Part shown: positions 3,668 through 13,145 of the stretch, one piece after another
How positions within the stretch are numbered: the first letter of the stretch is position 1
Layout: each line of letters begins with the position of its first letter
Source of the DNA: an uncultured Carnobacterium sp.
GTDB taxonomy: Bacteria > Bacillota > Bacilli > Lactobacillales > Aerococcaceae
Reading direction: 5' to 3'
NCBI GenBank assembly: GCA_905371865.1
Contig: CAJPNA010000021.1
Span: 1-13,145 of the forward strand
Length of the DNA stretch: 13,145 nucleotides
Notes under the pieces: model-generated
Databases searched by the model: none
What the model was told of the DNA's origin: nothing
Seen by the model: only the letters and a program-made list of their open reading frames with translations
Program-made: the position numbers and the translations under genes

Positions 3668-6600
3668 ATGAAACATAAAAAAGTGTTCCTATTTTCAGGG
3701 GTTCTTTTAGTATTAGTATTGTTATTAGCTCTGGCTGGGATTGTAAAGCCACAAAACACTTCTAGAACATCATCCACTCAAGAACATTCATCTGCAAAAA
3801 ATGATGTTTCGATAGCCATTGTGAATGAAGACAGTGGGACTGCATACAATGGAGACCAAGTGTCAATGGCTAATGTCCTCATTGACTCATTTGCCAAAAC
3901 GACTCCTTATAAAGTGGAAACGGTCTCTCGTTCAACTGCAGAAAAAGGATTAGAAAACGGTAATTACCAGGTGATGGTGATTATGCCAAGTCATTTTTCT
4001 AAAGACGCACTTTCTTTAGAAGAAACCGCACCAAAACGCGCATTATTTCAATATAGAGTTAATGCGGATAAGCAAGTGTTAGTGAAGCAGGCGGAACAAG
4101 CAGTATCTGATTTGAAGCAAGCATTTAATCAGGATATGATTCGAATCTATTTTAGTAGTGTCATTGCTAATTTAAAGACTGCTCAGAATCAGGTAATGGG
4201 AGTTGTTAAAAATCAAGGAGATACAGTGAGTCAGTTCGAAGATACTCTTTTAAATCCTTTGACACTGTATTCTCAACAATTCGCAGGACTATCCAATTCT
4301 TCGAAAAACTCAACAGAAGTAATGGAGAACTTTAATACAGTCATCCAAAACTCGAATACTTCTTTTACACAAATTATTTCTGTTGATAAAACTTACGATG
4401 AAGAAATTGCTAAAATTAAGCAACTTCAAGATGCTTGGACACAGTCTGTTTTAAAACGTGAAAATGAATTAGCGGTATATGATAAAGGAATTTCTAGTTT
4501 GACAGTGAATGACCCTTTAAAGATTATGCAAGATATTAATTCCAAAGATTTACCAAGTTTGAATAATAGTCAAGATCTAACCAAGATTCTAGAAAATTCT
4601 AATCAGCTAAATCAACGCTTAAACGATTTTCTTACAGATATCAAAAAGAGAAATGAAGAAATTAGCACTTATTTATCAACTACTTACAAAGAAAAGATTA
4701 AACAAGCTGTAGCGGAATCGTTGTCAGATAATAGTAATCAAACGAAAAAGACATTAGGTCTAATGGTATCAGAGCTTCGTAACAATATTGACAAGCAAGT
4801 CATTTCTAGCGCAAAGCAGATTTCACTTTACGATGATGCTACGATTGACCGGATGGCTTTGCCAGAAGAAGATAAGCAATTTTTGAAAAATACTGTTCAT
4901 TTTGTTCAAAAAGTCAATCCTAGTGCGACCGTTCAAACGAGTCGTAAGGATGAGTTTGTAAATACGAAACAGAATGAAATCAAGAATAAGCCAATCTCTG
5001 GAGCAATGGCGGTCAGTGAAATCGCTGGGAAAGTGAAAAAAATAGTATTTACAGTGGATAGTCACTATACCTTACAAAGCCTAACAATTGATGGGCAAAA
5101 TGTTTTATTTACTCAAAATGGTTCTTCCGTTGAGGTAACTTCAGGATTCAATCCTTCTGCAAAACGATTAAGAGTTGCGTATGAGTTAAAACATAAAAAT
5201 GAGTCGATTTCAGAAACAGGATGGTTCGCTCCAATTGCTTCGAATGTTAAAGTGATAACAGAAGAATCTATTGCTCACTTGAGTGATGCTCAAAAACAAG
5301 CATTGTTGAGCAATGTTTCTAAACTCAATGAAAGTATTAAACAATCCAATAAAGTTATTCAAGCTTTTAATACTTATCAAAAATCTGGAGCAGCAACTCC
5401 GCAAAAGTTTAATTCATTAAATGCTTTAGATAAAAATAGTGTAACTGTAAACCCTAGCGAACAAGCCATTCAAAGAATCTATTCAGAGAGTGATACGAGA
5501 ACAGTATTTACGGATTCTAAGCAATTTTTAGGAGAGCTTTCTTCAGCAGTATTCAATGATGTGAAATCATACCTAGAGTTTGCTGGACAGGTGAAGGCGG
5601 TGTATGGGGTTGATTTATATTCAAATAGACAGGCAGATCCAAAACAACCAGCTTCGGATTCTTTATATGCACAGTTAGCGTTAGATAGACTGGATGAAGT
5701 GTTAGTTGATTTAGTAACCAATACTCTTACGAATGATGTAAAGGATAAATTAGTGATTCCGTCAGAATTTACAACGGAAACAAGTGCATTATCAACAGAT
5801 GTTCAGGCTTTAAAAAATAATATAGACGCCTATCAAAAATTAATGAGGGATGTCAACGCAGAATTAACAAAGGCTGTGGCACAAACTCAAAAAGTTAAAG
5901 AAACGCTCGAAAGTAAACCAATCTTTGTAGATTCTGAAAAACGAGATAACACGGATTTAACGAATGTGGGATTAGCGATTAACAAAGATTTAGCTACACT
6001 AATGCAGGCTAGTCGTTCGTTAATGGATAACACGAAGAATCATCAGCAAATTGCGACCTCTATTCGTCAAGAATATAATCGATTAAATGAAGATGTGAAA
6101 TCGCTAGAAAATAAAGGGACTGAGTATAAAAATTCCGTAGCAACAATGGATGAAGTGATGGCAAAAGAGTATGAATCAAACAGTTCGTTCTTAAAAGAAT
6201 TTACTCAAGTAATGTCAAATACTCAGTCAGGAAATACGGCTAATGCGATAGTATATGACTATCTGTCACATCCAGTAGATGGTTCAATGGCGGATGTTCG
6301 TTCTTCTAGCAATTCTCGTCAGCAAACCGATAACAGAACGGGTGTATTAATGGTGCTGATTATTGCTGTAATGACCTTAGCGTTTGTATATATGTTACAA
6401 CACGGTAATTGGCAAATTCTCGAAACCAACAAGTACCTATCAAATCAGCCTACAATTAACTTCCTACCGTTAGCGTTGTTAGCCGGTATCGGAGCACTTA
6501 TCGGACTATTTGTAAGTATTGTGGTAGGGATGAAGTTGAACCTTCCAGCAGACCAATTATTTGTACTCTGCGGTGTGTCCCTTGTTATTGGTGTAAGTAT

Positions 6601-6901
6601 CATATTTATGCATCATGCACTGATGACATGGTTAAAAGCTTATGGCTTATTAGTAAGTTTAGCTTTTGTTGTAATCTATGTAATTTCACTAGGGCAATTG
6701 TTTGATACGTACTATGGTAGTGTTTCGCCACTTTTAACGTATCTCACACCATTTATATCTGCAGAAGAAATGCTGCATACGGTTATTAATCAACAACCTA
6801 CCTCATGGATTTCAGTTCTTATTATTTCTCTTGTTGGGATTCTAGGATTTGTAGGTAGTATGTTATTTTATAGAAAAAATAATCAAACAATAAAGGAGTA
6901 G
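3668..6901 (+). CDS. esaA: type VII secretion protein EsaA (YueB/Pip-like membrane protein)
   Basis: A 1077-aa polytopic membrane protein, close to the length of B. subtilis YueB. One N-terminal transmembrane helix (about 6-26) is followed by a very long extracellular domain (about 27-888), opening with the conserved VSIAIVNEDSGTAYNG stretch of YhgE/Pip-type proteins and rich in coiled-coil-like helices. Five C-terminal helices lie at about 890-910, 926-950, 959-984, 988-1006 and 1047-1068. EsaA is a core component of the T7SSb membrane complex whose outer domain projects through the cell wall. Its homologue YueB is the SPP1 phage receptor, so this is also a plausible phage-exposed surface. 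AAGGGAG lies six bases before the ATG. It sits between the attenuator and essA, whose ribosome site overlaps the esaA stop. Confidence 0.96.
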   Translation: MKHKKVFLFSGVLLVLVLLLALAGIVKPQNTSRTSSTQEHSSAKNDVSIAIVNEDSGTAYNGDQVSMANVLIDSFAKTTPYKVETVSRSTAEKGLENGNYQVMVIMPSHFSKDALSLEETAPKRALFQYRVNADKQVLVKQAEQAVSDLKQAFNQDMIRIYFSSVIANLKTAQNQVMGVVKNQGDTVSQFEDTLLNPLTLYSQQFAGLSNSSKNSTEVMENFNTVIQNSNTSFTQIISVDKTYDEEIAKIKQLQDAWTQSVLKRENELAVYDKGISSLTVNDPLKIMQDINSKDLPSLNNSQDLTKILENSNQLNQRLNDFLTDIKKRNEEISTYLSTTYKEKIKQAVAESLSDNSNQTKKTLGLMVSELRNNIDKQVISSAKQISLYDDATIDRMALPEEDKQFLKNTVHFVQKVNPSATVQTSRKDEFVNTKQNEIKNKPISGAMAVSEIAGKVKKIVFTVDSHYTLQSLTIDGQNVLFTQNGSSVEVTSGFNPSAKRLRVAYELKHKNESISETGWFAPIASNVKVITEESIAHLSDAQKQALLSNVSKLNESIKQSNKVIQAFNTYQKSGAATPQKFNSLNALDKNSVTVNPSEQAIQRIYSESDTRTVFTDSKQFLGELSSAVFNDVKSYLEFAGQVKAVYGVDLYSNRQADPKQPASDSLYAQLALDRLDEVLVDLVTNTLTNDVKDKLVIPSEFTTETSALSTDVQALKNNIDAYQKLMRDVNAELTKAVAQTQKVKETLESKPIFVDSEKRDNTDLTNVGLAINKDLATLMQASRSLMDNTKNHQQIATSIRQEYNRLNEDVKSLENKGTEYKNSVATMDEVMAKEYESNSSFLKEFTQVMSNTQSGNTANAIVYDYLSHPVDGSMADVRSSSNSRQQTDNRTGVLMVLIIAVMTLAFVYMLQHGNWQILETNKYLSNQPTINFLPLALLAGIGALIGLFVSIVVGMKLNLPADQLFVLCGVSLVIGVSIIFMHHALMTWLKAYGLLVSLAFVVIYVISLGQLFDTYYGSVSPLLTYLTPFISAEEMLHTVINQQPTSWISVLIISLVGILGFVGSMLFYRKNNQTIKE

Positions 6902-6904
6902 ACA

Positions 6905-7366
6905 ATGAAAGTAATCAGTCGAGTGCTATTGTTAACACTTGGCATGATAGTTGTCCTCACGGGCAAAGTTTGGGCAGAAACAGGGTCATTAAAAATTAAT
7001 GTTGATGTACCTGTCACACCACAAGTAACAGAGAAGACATATTTTGAACAAGACGTTTTGTTAAAACAACTGTTTGATGCCTCTTTGTCTCAAATGATTT
7101 CAAAACAACAGGCAGAAGAGTCATTATCTGGAACAGAAGATAATGCTCTTCTTTTTTTATCGACAACCCCACAAAAATTAAATCCAATAGATACTACTCA
7201 ATTCTTTCTTACACAGAGCACAGCATCTCCTTCTAAAGGAGTGACATTACGGCCTCCTCAAAAAGAGTCTGTGTGGTTTATGATAGCGTTCATTGGTTTG
7301 GGATTTTTGGTTAGTGGTGTTTCGGTTTATCAATTTTTGAAGAAAAGGAAAACTCATCATGCGTAA
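6905..7366 (+). CDS. essA: type VII secretion protein EssA
   Basis: A 153-aa bitopic membrane protein, at the family's usual size. An N-terminal hydrophobic segment (about 5-24, ending KVWAETG) can be a signal peptide or anchor. An outward-facing polar region follows, and a C-terminal helix (about 123-144) ends in a positive tail, KKRKT. EssA is a required T7SSb machine component of unresolved biochemical role. It starts three bases after the esaA stop, with AAAGGAG (6892-6898) running up to that stop, so translation is probably coupled. Its own end overlaps esaB by eight bases. Sequence conservation in the family is low; the call rests on topology, size and the invariant position between esaA and esaB. 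Confidence 0.92.
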   Translation: MKVISRVLLLTLGMIVVLTGKVWAETGSLKINVDVPVTPQVTEKTYFEQDVLLKQLFDASLSQMISKQQAEESLSGTEDNALLFLSTTPQKLNPIDTTQFFLTQSTASPSKGVTLRPPQKESVWFMIAFIGLGFLVSGVSVYQFLKKRKTHHA

Positions 7367-7613
7367 TATCTATATTAATATCACATTGAATTTAGAAAAG
7401 TTTGCCTATGGGAAATATGATCTTCGAATCCCAGTAGGAATAAGTATGAAGGAATTATTAAATATTGTGAAGGATGCCTATCAGTTAGCGTTTGAGGTTA
7501 ATACTCCAAGTGTCCGCATTCATGAAAAAGGAATCGTATTAACAGCTTTACAAAGAATTGAAGATGTGAACTATCTACATGACGGAATCCAACTGATTGT
7601 TGAAACATTATAG
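7359..7613 (+). CDS. esaB: type VII secretion protein EsaB (YukD-like ubiquitin fold)
   Basis: An 84-aa soluble protein of the YukD/EsaB family, which has a ubiquitin-like beta-grasp fold but no C-terminal Gly-Gly, as seen here (it ends LIVETL). In staphylococci EsaB affects T7SS activity and is thought to bind the machinery in the cytosol. Alternating hydrophobic strands at the start (IYINITLNL) and end (GIQLIVETL), around a central helix (MKELLNIVKDAYQLAF), fit the fold. The ATG overlaps the end of essA by eight bases, and the nearest ribosome-site-like sequence is AAAAGGAAAA inside essA, which suggests coupled translation. The stop is 17 bases before essB. Confidence 0.94.
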   Translation: MRNIYINITLNLEKFAYGKYDLRIPVGISMKELLNIVKDAYQLAFEVNTPSVRIHEKGIVLTALQRIEDVNYLHDGIQLIVETL

Positions 7614-7630
7614 AAAGCGAGCGAACGAAA

Positions 7631-8752
7631 TTGAAAACTCTTGAAGTAACGAAAGAAGAATTTAAAGGCAATATTGCATTGGCTTTAACATTATTAGAAG
7701 TGAGCATTCCAGAAGCAGTATCTCTACAAATTGAAGAAACAGAAAGCGCCTATCTATTTCATGCTGAAACAGATACCGTTCAAGATTACGGTGTAGTATA
7801 TCAGCTCCCTTTAGAGGAACAACTAAGGTATTTAATGAATATTGGTCAATTGTATGAAGCACTAAAAACAAGTGCCTACACGTATTCGTTAACCCCTGAT
7901 AATCTTGTGTTCACTCAAAACGGGATTGCGAAGCTCATCTTCCGTGGGGTCAAAGGTCAAGTTCCTCCCTATGAAGAAATAACGGAAGCAACTTTCTTAA
8001 AACAGTATAAATCTATGATTATTTCTGTCTTAGATACAAAAGCAAAGTATGAAGAACTCGCACAAGGAAAACTCGAATTTTATAAAGGACATAAATTTAC
8101 TGAGAGTATCCTCTCTGCAGAAACCATAGAGGCGGTTGTAAGTTTACTAAATGAGCATTTGGAGTATGAAAAGCAACGCGTGGCAAAAGAAATGGTGCGT
8201 GTCCCTCGTAAGAGATTATTCACATGGAAATTAACAGGGATTCTATTTGGAGTATTATCGGTAATCTTTGCCAGTCTTTTAGGATATCACATGTTCGTGA
8301 CTCAACCAAAACAGCAAACGATTGCGAATGTTCGCTTATCCTTCATCCAAAAAGACTATTCTAAGGTAGTATCTTCTGTTAAAAATATGGATAGTAAAAG
8401 CTTATCGCCGGAAGACAAGTATATCGTTGCGTACTCTGTAATAATGACCGAACCGTTAACGGACGCTCAAAAAACAACGTTAGGGAAAATTACGACTCAA
8501 ACGAATGAAGACTATCTACGTTATTGGGTTCTTATCGGTCAGAATAAGATTGATGAAGCAATGGATATTGCGAGTTATTTAGATGATCCGCAATTATTAA
8601 TGTACGGTTTAACGAAGAAAATCGATGATATCCAACGAGATCCAAGTTTAACTTCTGAAAAAAGAACGGAAGAAATTAATCGTTATAAAGGTAAGTTAGA
8701 AGAACTCAAGAAACAATATTTACCAACACAACAAAAAACGAAAGAAAACTAA
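7631..8752 (+). CDS. essB: type VII secretion protein EssB (pseudokinase-like, TTG start)
   Basis: A 373-aa single-pass membrane protein of the core T7SSb complex that bridges EssC and the other membrane parts. The N-terminal cytosolic domain (1-195) has the degenerate kinase-like fold of the YukC/EssB family. The conserved run EEQLRYLMNIGQLYEA (62-77) matches the family, and no kinase catalytic motif is present. A transmembrane helix spans about 201-223. The external helical domain includes YWVLIGQNKIDEAMDIASYLDD, a strong family signature. The protein is shorter than S. aureus EssB because it lacks that protein's long Lys/Glu-rich tail. No ATG is usable. TTG at 7631 matches the family's N-terminal length, but the sequence before it (GCGAGCGAACG) is a poor ribosome site, so essB may depend on coupling to esaB. 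Confidence 0.95.
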   Translation: MKTLEVTKEEFKGNIALALTLLEVSIPEAVSLQIEETESAYLFHAETDTVQDYGVVYQLPLEEQLRYLMNIGQLYEALKTSAYTYSLTPDNLVFTQNGIAKLIFRGVKGQVPPYEEITEATFLKQYKSMIISVLDTKAKYEELAQGKLEFYKGHKFTESILSAETIEAVVSLLNEHLEYEKQRVAKEMVRVPRKRLFTWKLTGILFGVLSVIFASLLGYHMFVTQPKQQTIANVRLSFIQKDYSKVVSSVKNMDSKSLSPEDKYIVAYSVIMTEPLTDAQKTTLGKITTQTNEDYLRYWVLIGQNKIDEAMDIASYLDDPQLLMYGLTKKIDDIQRDPSLTSEKRTEEINRYKGKLEELKKQYLPTQQKTKEN

Positions 8753-8766
8753 CACGGAGGAGTAAG

Positions 8767-11700
8767 ATGATTTGTTTAATTAAACTGAAAGATACCATAT
8801 ACGACATTTCACAGGAAAGACCCTACCGTGTAGGTGTATTTATGAATGATGATATTGACATTAAAAATCCTTATGCGGATAAACTAACCGTCAAGAATGG
8901 ACTAGTGACGTATAATCATGAAACGTATTCTTACGGGAAGCATGCAATTTCTTTGAGTGATGACATACATGCAGAATTATTTATGTTTGAATACACATTA
9001 CAAACATTAATGACGAACGTGCCTATTACGATTGGACCAGAGGCTATTCATACAGTTCGAATCGTGGAAAGTGATGAGTTATTAATCCGACAAATCCCTA
9101 CTGGATATGAAGTTATAACTTCAAAACCTATCTTCTTAAATGGACAAAAAGTGAACGCATCCATTCATATGAGTGAAGGAGACAGTGTATTTTCATCAAG
9201 TGGGTATTTTGTCAAAATCGATGGACAACGTGTTCTCATAGCTAGCATTCTTCCTATTGAATCAGAATTAATACAATTGGACTTTGAAGAGAACGGGGAA
9301 GATAAATTTAGTGATTTCCACCGTTCACCTCGTTTCATTTTACGTGAGCCAGATGATGTGGTGAGCATCTTAGCGCCACCAACTGAAGATAATATGCAGA
9401 AGCAATCGCTATTAAAATTAATTATCATGCCACTTGCGATGATTGGGCTTACGGTAGCAACGCATTTTCTTACAGGAAATGGCGGTATGATGATTATGAT
9501 GATGGGGATGTCGGTGATTACTTTAATCACCTCAGTCCATAGTTTCTTCTCAGACAAAAAACAAAATAAACGTCTGAAAGCTAAAAAGATGGAGAACTAT
9601 AAGGCATATTTGAATGAAAAATATAAAGAGCTTTATGACTTATCTAAAGAGCAGGAAGAAGCGTTGAATTATCATTATCCAAGTATGGAGAAGGTCATGG
9701 AAATGGCTAAAAATACTGATAGACGTCTCTATGAAAAGACACCTCATCACTTTGATTTTCTAACGTACCGTCTAGGGACAGGAAGGATCATTCCTAGCTT
9801 TAAAATCGATTATAAGAAATCTGAGTTAACAGAATATAATGAAGCCATTAGTGAACAAGTAACGGAATTAGTGGCTCATTATCAATTCTTAGAAAATCTA
9901 CCCATTACTAATGATTTATTATCAGCTCCTACAGGGTATATCGGTTCGCGTCGAACAGTCATTGAGCAAGTTCAACAAGCGATTATTCAGTTGGCGACTT
10001 TCCATAGTTATCATGATGTGCAATTTGTTCCAGTGTTTCGTGAAGAAGAACTTCCATTGTGGGCATGGAGTCGTTGGTTACCGCATATGAAACTTCAGCA
10101 GTTTAATTGTCGTAGTTTTGTATATCATCAACGGAGTCGTGATCAATTGTTAACGTCTCTCTATCAAATGATCAAAGAACGCAAACAAGCGGCTGAACAA
10201 GCAGGAAGTAATAAACAACTCACCTTTACTCCTCATTACGTATTCGTGATTACGGATTTATCTCTAATGCTAGACCATAATATTATGGAGTTTATTAATG
10301 AAGATTTATCCCATCTTGGAATTAGCTATCTTTTTGTAGAGGATGTAATTGAAAGCCTACCAGAACATGTAAACACTGTTGTGGATTTCAAAGGAAATCG
10401 TCAAGGAACATTACGCCTGCATAATGGCGAATATATGGATAAACCATTTGTGACATTTGAGAAGTTATCCACTGAAGCCAAAGAACAATTCGCAAGAGAC
10501 TTAGCTCAAGTGACGCATGTTCAAACATTACGAAACGCGATTCCAGATAGTGTCACATTCTTAGAGATGTATGGTGTAGATTCTGTAGAAGCATTAGATA
10601 TGAACCATCGTTGGGCAACAAATGATACGTATCAAACAATGGCAGTACCGTTAGGACTACGTGGCCGTGATGAATTATTAATGTTGAATTTACATGAAAA
10701 AGCGCATGGACCTCATGGACTAATGGCAGGGACAACAGGATCAGGGAAATCTGAAACCTTACAGTCGTATATTGCTTCATTAGCGGTGAATTTCCATCCA
10801 TATGAAGTGGCATTTCTCTTGATTGACTACAAAGGTGGAGGGATGGCGAACCTATTTGCGGACTTACCGCACTTAGTTGGGGCTATTACCAACTTAGATG
10901 TAGCGCAAGCCAATCGTGCCTTAGTGTCTATTCAAGCAGAATTGAAGAAACGTCAACGATTATTTGCAGAATATGATGTAAACCATATTAATCAGTACAT
11001 GAAATTATTTAAAGAAGGTGTAGCCACTGAGCCAATGCCTCATTTATTCTTGATTTCGGATGAGTTTGCAGAATTGAAAACGAACCAACCTGACTTCATG
11101 AAAGAGTTAGTATCTGCAGCACGTATCGGACGTTCGCTCGGAATTCACTTAATCTTAGCGACTCAAAAACCAAGCGGAGTAGTGGATGACCAAATCTGGT
11201 CTAACTCGAAATTTAAGATTGCATTGAAAGTACAAGATGTGGCTGATTCGCGTGAAATTATTAAAACGCCAGATGCTGCAGAAATTACACAAACGGGTCG
11301 TGGATACTTACAAGTTGGGAATAATGAAATCTATGAATTATTCCAAAGCGCTTGGAGTGGAGCCGATTATGAACCAGAAGCGGTACGTTCCACACACCGA
11401 GATACCACAGTGTATGCCATTAAAGATAATGGTCAGTATGAAGCAATCAATAAAGACTTAAGTGGATTAGATGATAGTGGCAACCAGAAACGATTGCCAA
11501 CGCAACTCGATGCGGTCGTTCAAGAAGCAAAACGTGTATTCGAATCGCTACACCTTCCAAAGGTCGCAAGTCCGTGGCTTCCACCGTTAAAAGATAGAAT
11601 TGCAGCGGAAGATATCCAAGATATTCAATTTAAACATTATTGGGGCGACAATAAGCAGCCTGAGTTTTTATTGGGATATCAAGATATTCCGGAACAACAA

Positions 11701-13145
11701 GCACAATTACCGCTGACAGTTGACTTCAACGATTGTGGCCATATTCTGGTTGTTGGAAGTCCAGGTTATGGGAAATCTACCTTTATCCAAAATGCATTGA
11801 TTGATGTAATGCGTAAAACAACGCCAGAGCAATCGCATATCTATTTATATGACTTTGGAACGAGTGGATTAATTTCTTTAGTGGATTTTCCACATGTGGC
11901 GGACTACTTTACAGCAGATGATAATGAGAAAGTGATGAAATCATTACGACGCCTTCAAAAAGAAGTGAAGGTACGAAAGGCAGCTCTTAGTGAGGCACGT
12001 TCAAGTAATATGCAACAATACAACAGAGACGCCGTAACACCATTCCCTTCGCTATTTATTGCAATCGATAGTTTTGACGGAGTGAGTGACGCTACTTTCA
12101 GCGAAGCATTTAATGAAACGATTAATATTCTAGCGCGTGAGGGAGCTTCTCTAGGAATTTACCTCATCATAACGATGTCTCGTTTCAATGCCATGCGTGT
12201 TCAATTACAAGCAAACTTTAAAACAAAAATTGCGCTCTACTTATTCGAACAGAGTGATGTCACAAGTATTGTTGGTCGTACAGACCAAGTGCTTTTGGAT
12301 ATCCGTGGTCGCGGACTAATGAAGCAAGATACAGTTGTTTCATTCCAAGTGTGTGTTCCGTATGCTGTGGAAGATAATTCATCCATGATTCAGCAAGTGA
12401 AAGCAGAAGCGCAAGAAATGTCTCGTTATTGGACAGGCGCATTACCACAACCAATTCCAATGTTACCAGAAGTGGTGACACCAGAAATGGTGGAAGCTCA
12501 AGTAGACCGATCAGAACGAAACCATCAAGTATTACTAGGGTTAACGAGAGAAATGGTCGAAGTGGCTGCATTTACATTAGATAAAGCAATCTCTTTAGTT
12601 AGTGATAATGTTCGAAGTGTTACTCAGTTCTACAAAGTATTAGCTTACCAGTTGAACCAATATACGACTCCTGTTCAAGTGGTGATTGTGGACCCATTAG
12701 GATTAGTGCCATTAGATCAGTTTAAGGAAGCGCATCGTTTCAGCGATACACTGAGCGCTAAAGATGGAATGAATATCATCTTAGACAACTTAAAGGAACG
12801 TATGGCGCAACCTGGTGAATATACGCAATCACTCATTATCATTCCGGACATCCAAATCCTTGGACAAAGTCTCAACATTACAGAAAATCAGTTCAAAGAG
12901 CTTCTGTTAGAAGGACCTAAGTACGGTATTACGCCAGTATTTGTAGGGAACTATAAAGACTTAATGACGAATTACTCTACGCTTGTCACCTTACACAGAC
13001 AATTGGCAACACAGGTGTTCATGGGAATGCGTATCAGCGACCAAGAATATGTTCGCTTCCCGTATATCTCAAACGAAAAATCTCCACGTCCAAACGAAGG
13101 CTATATTGTTGATGCAGAAGGATATGAATTTGTACAATTAATGAG
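8767..13145 (+). CDS. essC: type VII secretion ATPase EssC, 3' end cut by window
   Basis: At least 1459 codons with no stop; family proteins are about 1480 aa, so only some 20 residues are missing. Two N-terminal FHA-like domains (about 1-195) are followed by two transmembrane helices (about 215-235 and 239-259) and a helical linker. The FtsK/SpoIIIE ATPase domains come next. D1 has Walker A GTTGSGKS (655-662) and Walker B LISDE (D765-E766). D2 has Walker A GSPGYGKST (997-1005) and Walker B IAIDS (D1101, no adjacent Glu). D3 has no GKS/T loop: VSDNVRSV (about 1278-1285) occupies its place. EssC powers export and selects substrates, and its extreme C-terminus varies with the effector set. GGAGGAG (8756-8762) gives a strong ATG start at 8767. 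It is the motor gene closing the conserved operon core. Confidence 0.97.
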   Translation, partial: MICLIKLKDTIYDISQERPYRVGVFMNDDIDIKNPYADKLTVKNGLVTYNHETYSYGKHAISLSDDIHAELFMFEYTLQTLMTNVPITIGPEAIHTVRIVESDELLIRQIPTGYEVITSKPIFLNGQKVNASIHMSEGDSVFSSSGYFVKIDGQRVLIASILPIESELIQLDFEENGEDKFSDFHRSPRFILREPDDVVSILAPPTEDNMQKQSLLKLIIMPLAMIGLTVATHFLTGNGGMMIMMMGMSVITLITSVHSFFSDKKQNKRLKAKKMENYKAYLNEKYKELYDLSKEQEEALNYHYPSMEKVMEMAKNTDRRLYEKTPHHFDFLTYRLGTGRIIPSFKIDYKKSELTEYNEAISEQVTELVAHYQFLENLPITNDLLSAPTGYIGSRRTVIEQVQQAIIQLATFHSYHDVQFVPVFREEELPLWAWSRWLPHMKLQQFNCRSFVYHQRSRDQLLTSLYQMIKERKQAAEQAGSNKQLTFTPHYVFVITDLSLMLDHNIMEFINEDLSHLGISYLFVEDVIESLPEHVNTVVDFKGNRQGTLRLHNGEYMDKPFVTFEKLSTEAKEQFARDLAQVTHVQTLRNAIPDSVTFLEMYGVDSVEALDMNHRWATNDTYQTMAVPLGLRGRDELLMLNLHEKAHGPHGLMAGTTGSGKSETLQSYIASLAVNFHPYEVAFLLIDYKGGGMANLFADLPHLVGAITNLDVAQANRALVSIQAELKKRQRLFAEYDVNHINQYMKLFKEGVATEPMPHLFLISDEFAELKTNQPDFMKELVSAARIGRSLGIHLILATQKPSGVVDDQIWSNSKFKIALKVQDVADSREIIKTPDAAEITQTGRGYLQVGNNEIYELFQSAWSGADYEPEAVRSTHRDTTVYAIKDNGQYEAINKDLSGLDDSGNQKRLPTQLDAVVQEAKRVFESLHLPKVASPWLPPLKDRIAAEDIQDIQFKHYWGDNKQPEFLLGYQDIPEQQAQLPLTVDFNDCGHILVVGSPGYGKSTFIQNALIDVMRKTTPEQSHIYLYDFGTSGLISLVDFPHVADYFTADDNEKVMKSLRRLQKEVKVRKAALSEARSSNMQQYNRDAVTPFPSLFIAIDSFDGVSDATFSEAFNETINILAREGASLGIYLIITMSRFNAMRVQLQANFKTKIALYLFEQSDVTSIVGRTDQVLLDIRGRGLMKQDTVVSFQVCVPYAVEDNSSMIQQVKAEAQEMSRYWTGALPQPIPMLPEVVTPEMVEAQVDRSERNHQVLLGLTREMVEVAAFTLDKAISLVSDNVRSVTQFYKVLAYQLNQYTTPVQVVIVDPLGLVPLDQFKEAHRFSDTLSAKDGMNIILDNLKERMAQPGEYTQSLIIIPDIQILGQSLNITENQFKELLLEGPKYGITPVFVGNYKDLMTNYSTLVTLHRQLATQVFMGMRISDQEYVRFPYISNEKSPRPNEGYIVDAEGYEFVQLM

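Noticed and set aside
9165..9557. 130-codon minus-strand frame inside essC
   Set aside because: Antisense shadow of the EssC FHA/transmembrane region. Its isoleucine run mirrors the Met/Ile-rich codons of the second transmembrane helix.

Overview
The window comes from a low-GC Gram-positive bacterium (Bacillota). AT-rich codon use, strong AGGAG-type ribosome sites, a folate-type ECF transporter S component behind a tetrahydrofolate riboswitch, and a type VIIb secretion (Ess/Yuk) operon point to the Lactobacillales, perhaps a Carnobacteriaceae/Granulicatella-like lineage. The species assignment is inference only.

Layout. (1) 1-1502, minus strand: a translationally coupled pair, an AraC-family regulator followed by a GNAT acetyltransferase with a 4-nt ATGA overlap, driven by a near-consensus sigma-A promoter at 1536-1564. 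(2) 1503-1919: divergent intergenic region with a plus-strand promoter, a possible 5-codon leader peptide, a THF riboswitch at about 1757-1850, and a hairpin that can mask the folT Shine-Dalgarno. (3) 1920-2459: folT. (4) 2451-2806: a GC-rich (54-58%) block without genes that holds two tandem, diverged copies of a structured element. It is the least explained part of the window. (5) 2807-2986: a 59-aa 4-oxalocrotonate tautomerase family gene with a clear terminator. (6) 3049-13145, plus strand: the T7SSb operon in the staphylococcal order esxA-esaA-essA-esaB-essB-essC. It starts at a promoter with unusual nested repeats and has an attenuator-like double hairpin between esxA and esaA.

How the genes work together. 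EsxA is the small secreted WXG100 protein. EsaA, EssA, EssB and EssC form the membrane machine, and EsaB is its small ubiquitin-like cytosolic partner. EssC is the FHA-FtsK/SpoIIIE motor that recognises substrates. The window ends about 20 codons before the expected EssC C-terminus, so the variable effector/immunity region that normally follows essC is not visible. The folT/riboswitch unit handles folate uptake and has no evident link to secretion. Genes larger than the tautomerase cover almost all of the rest, and no tRNA, rRNA, CRISPR array or intact transposase was seen.
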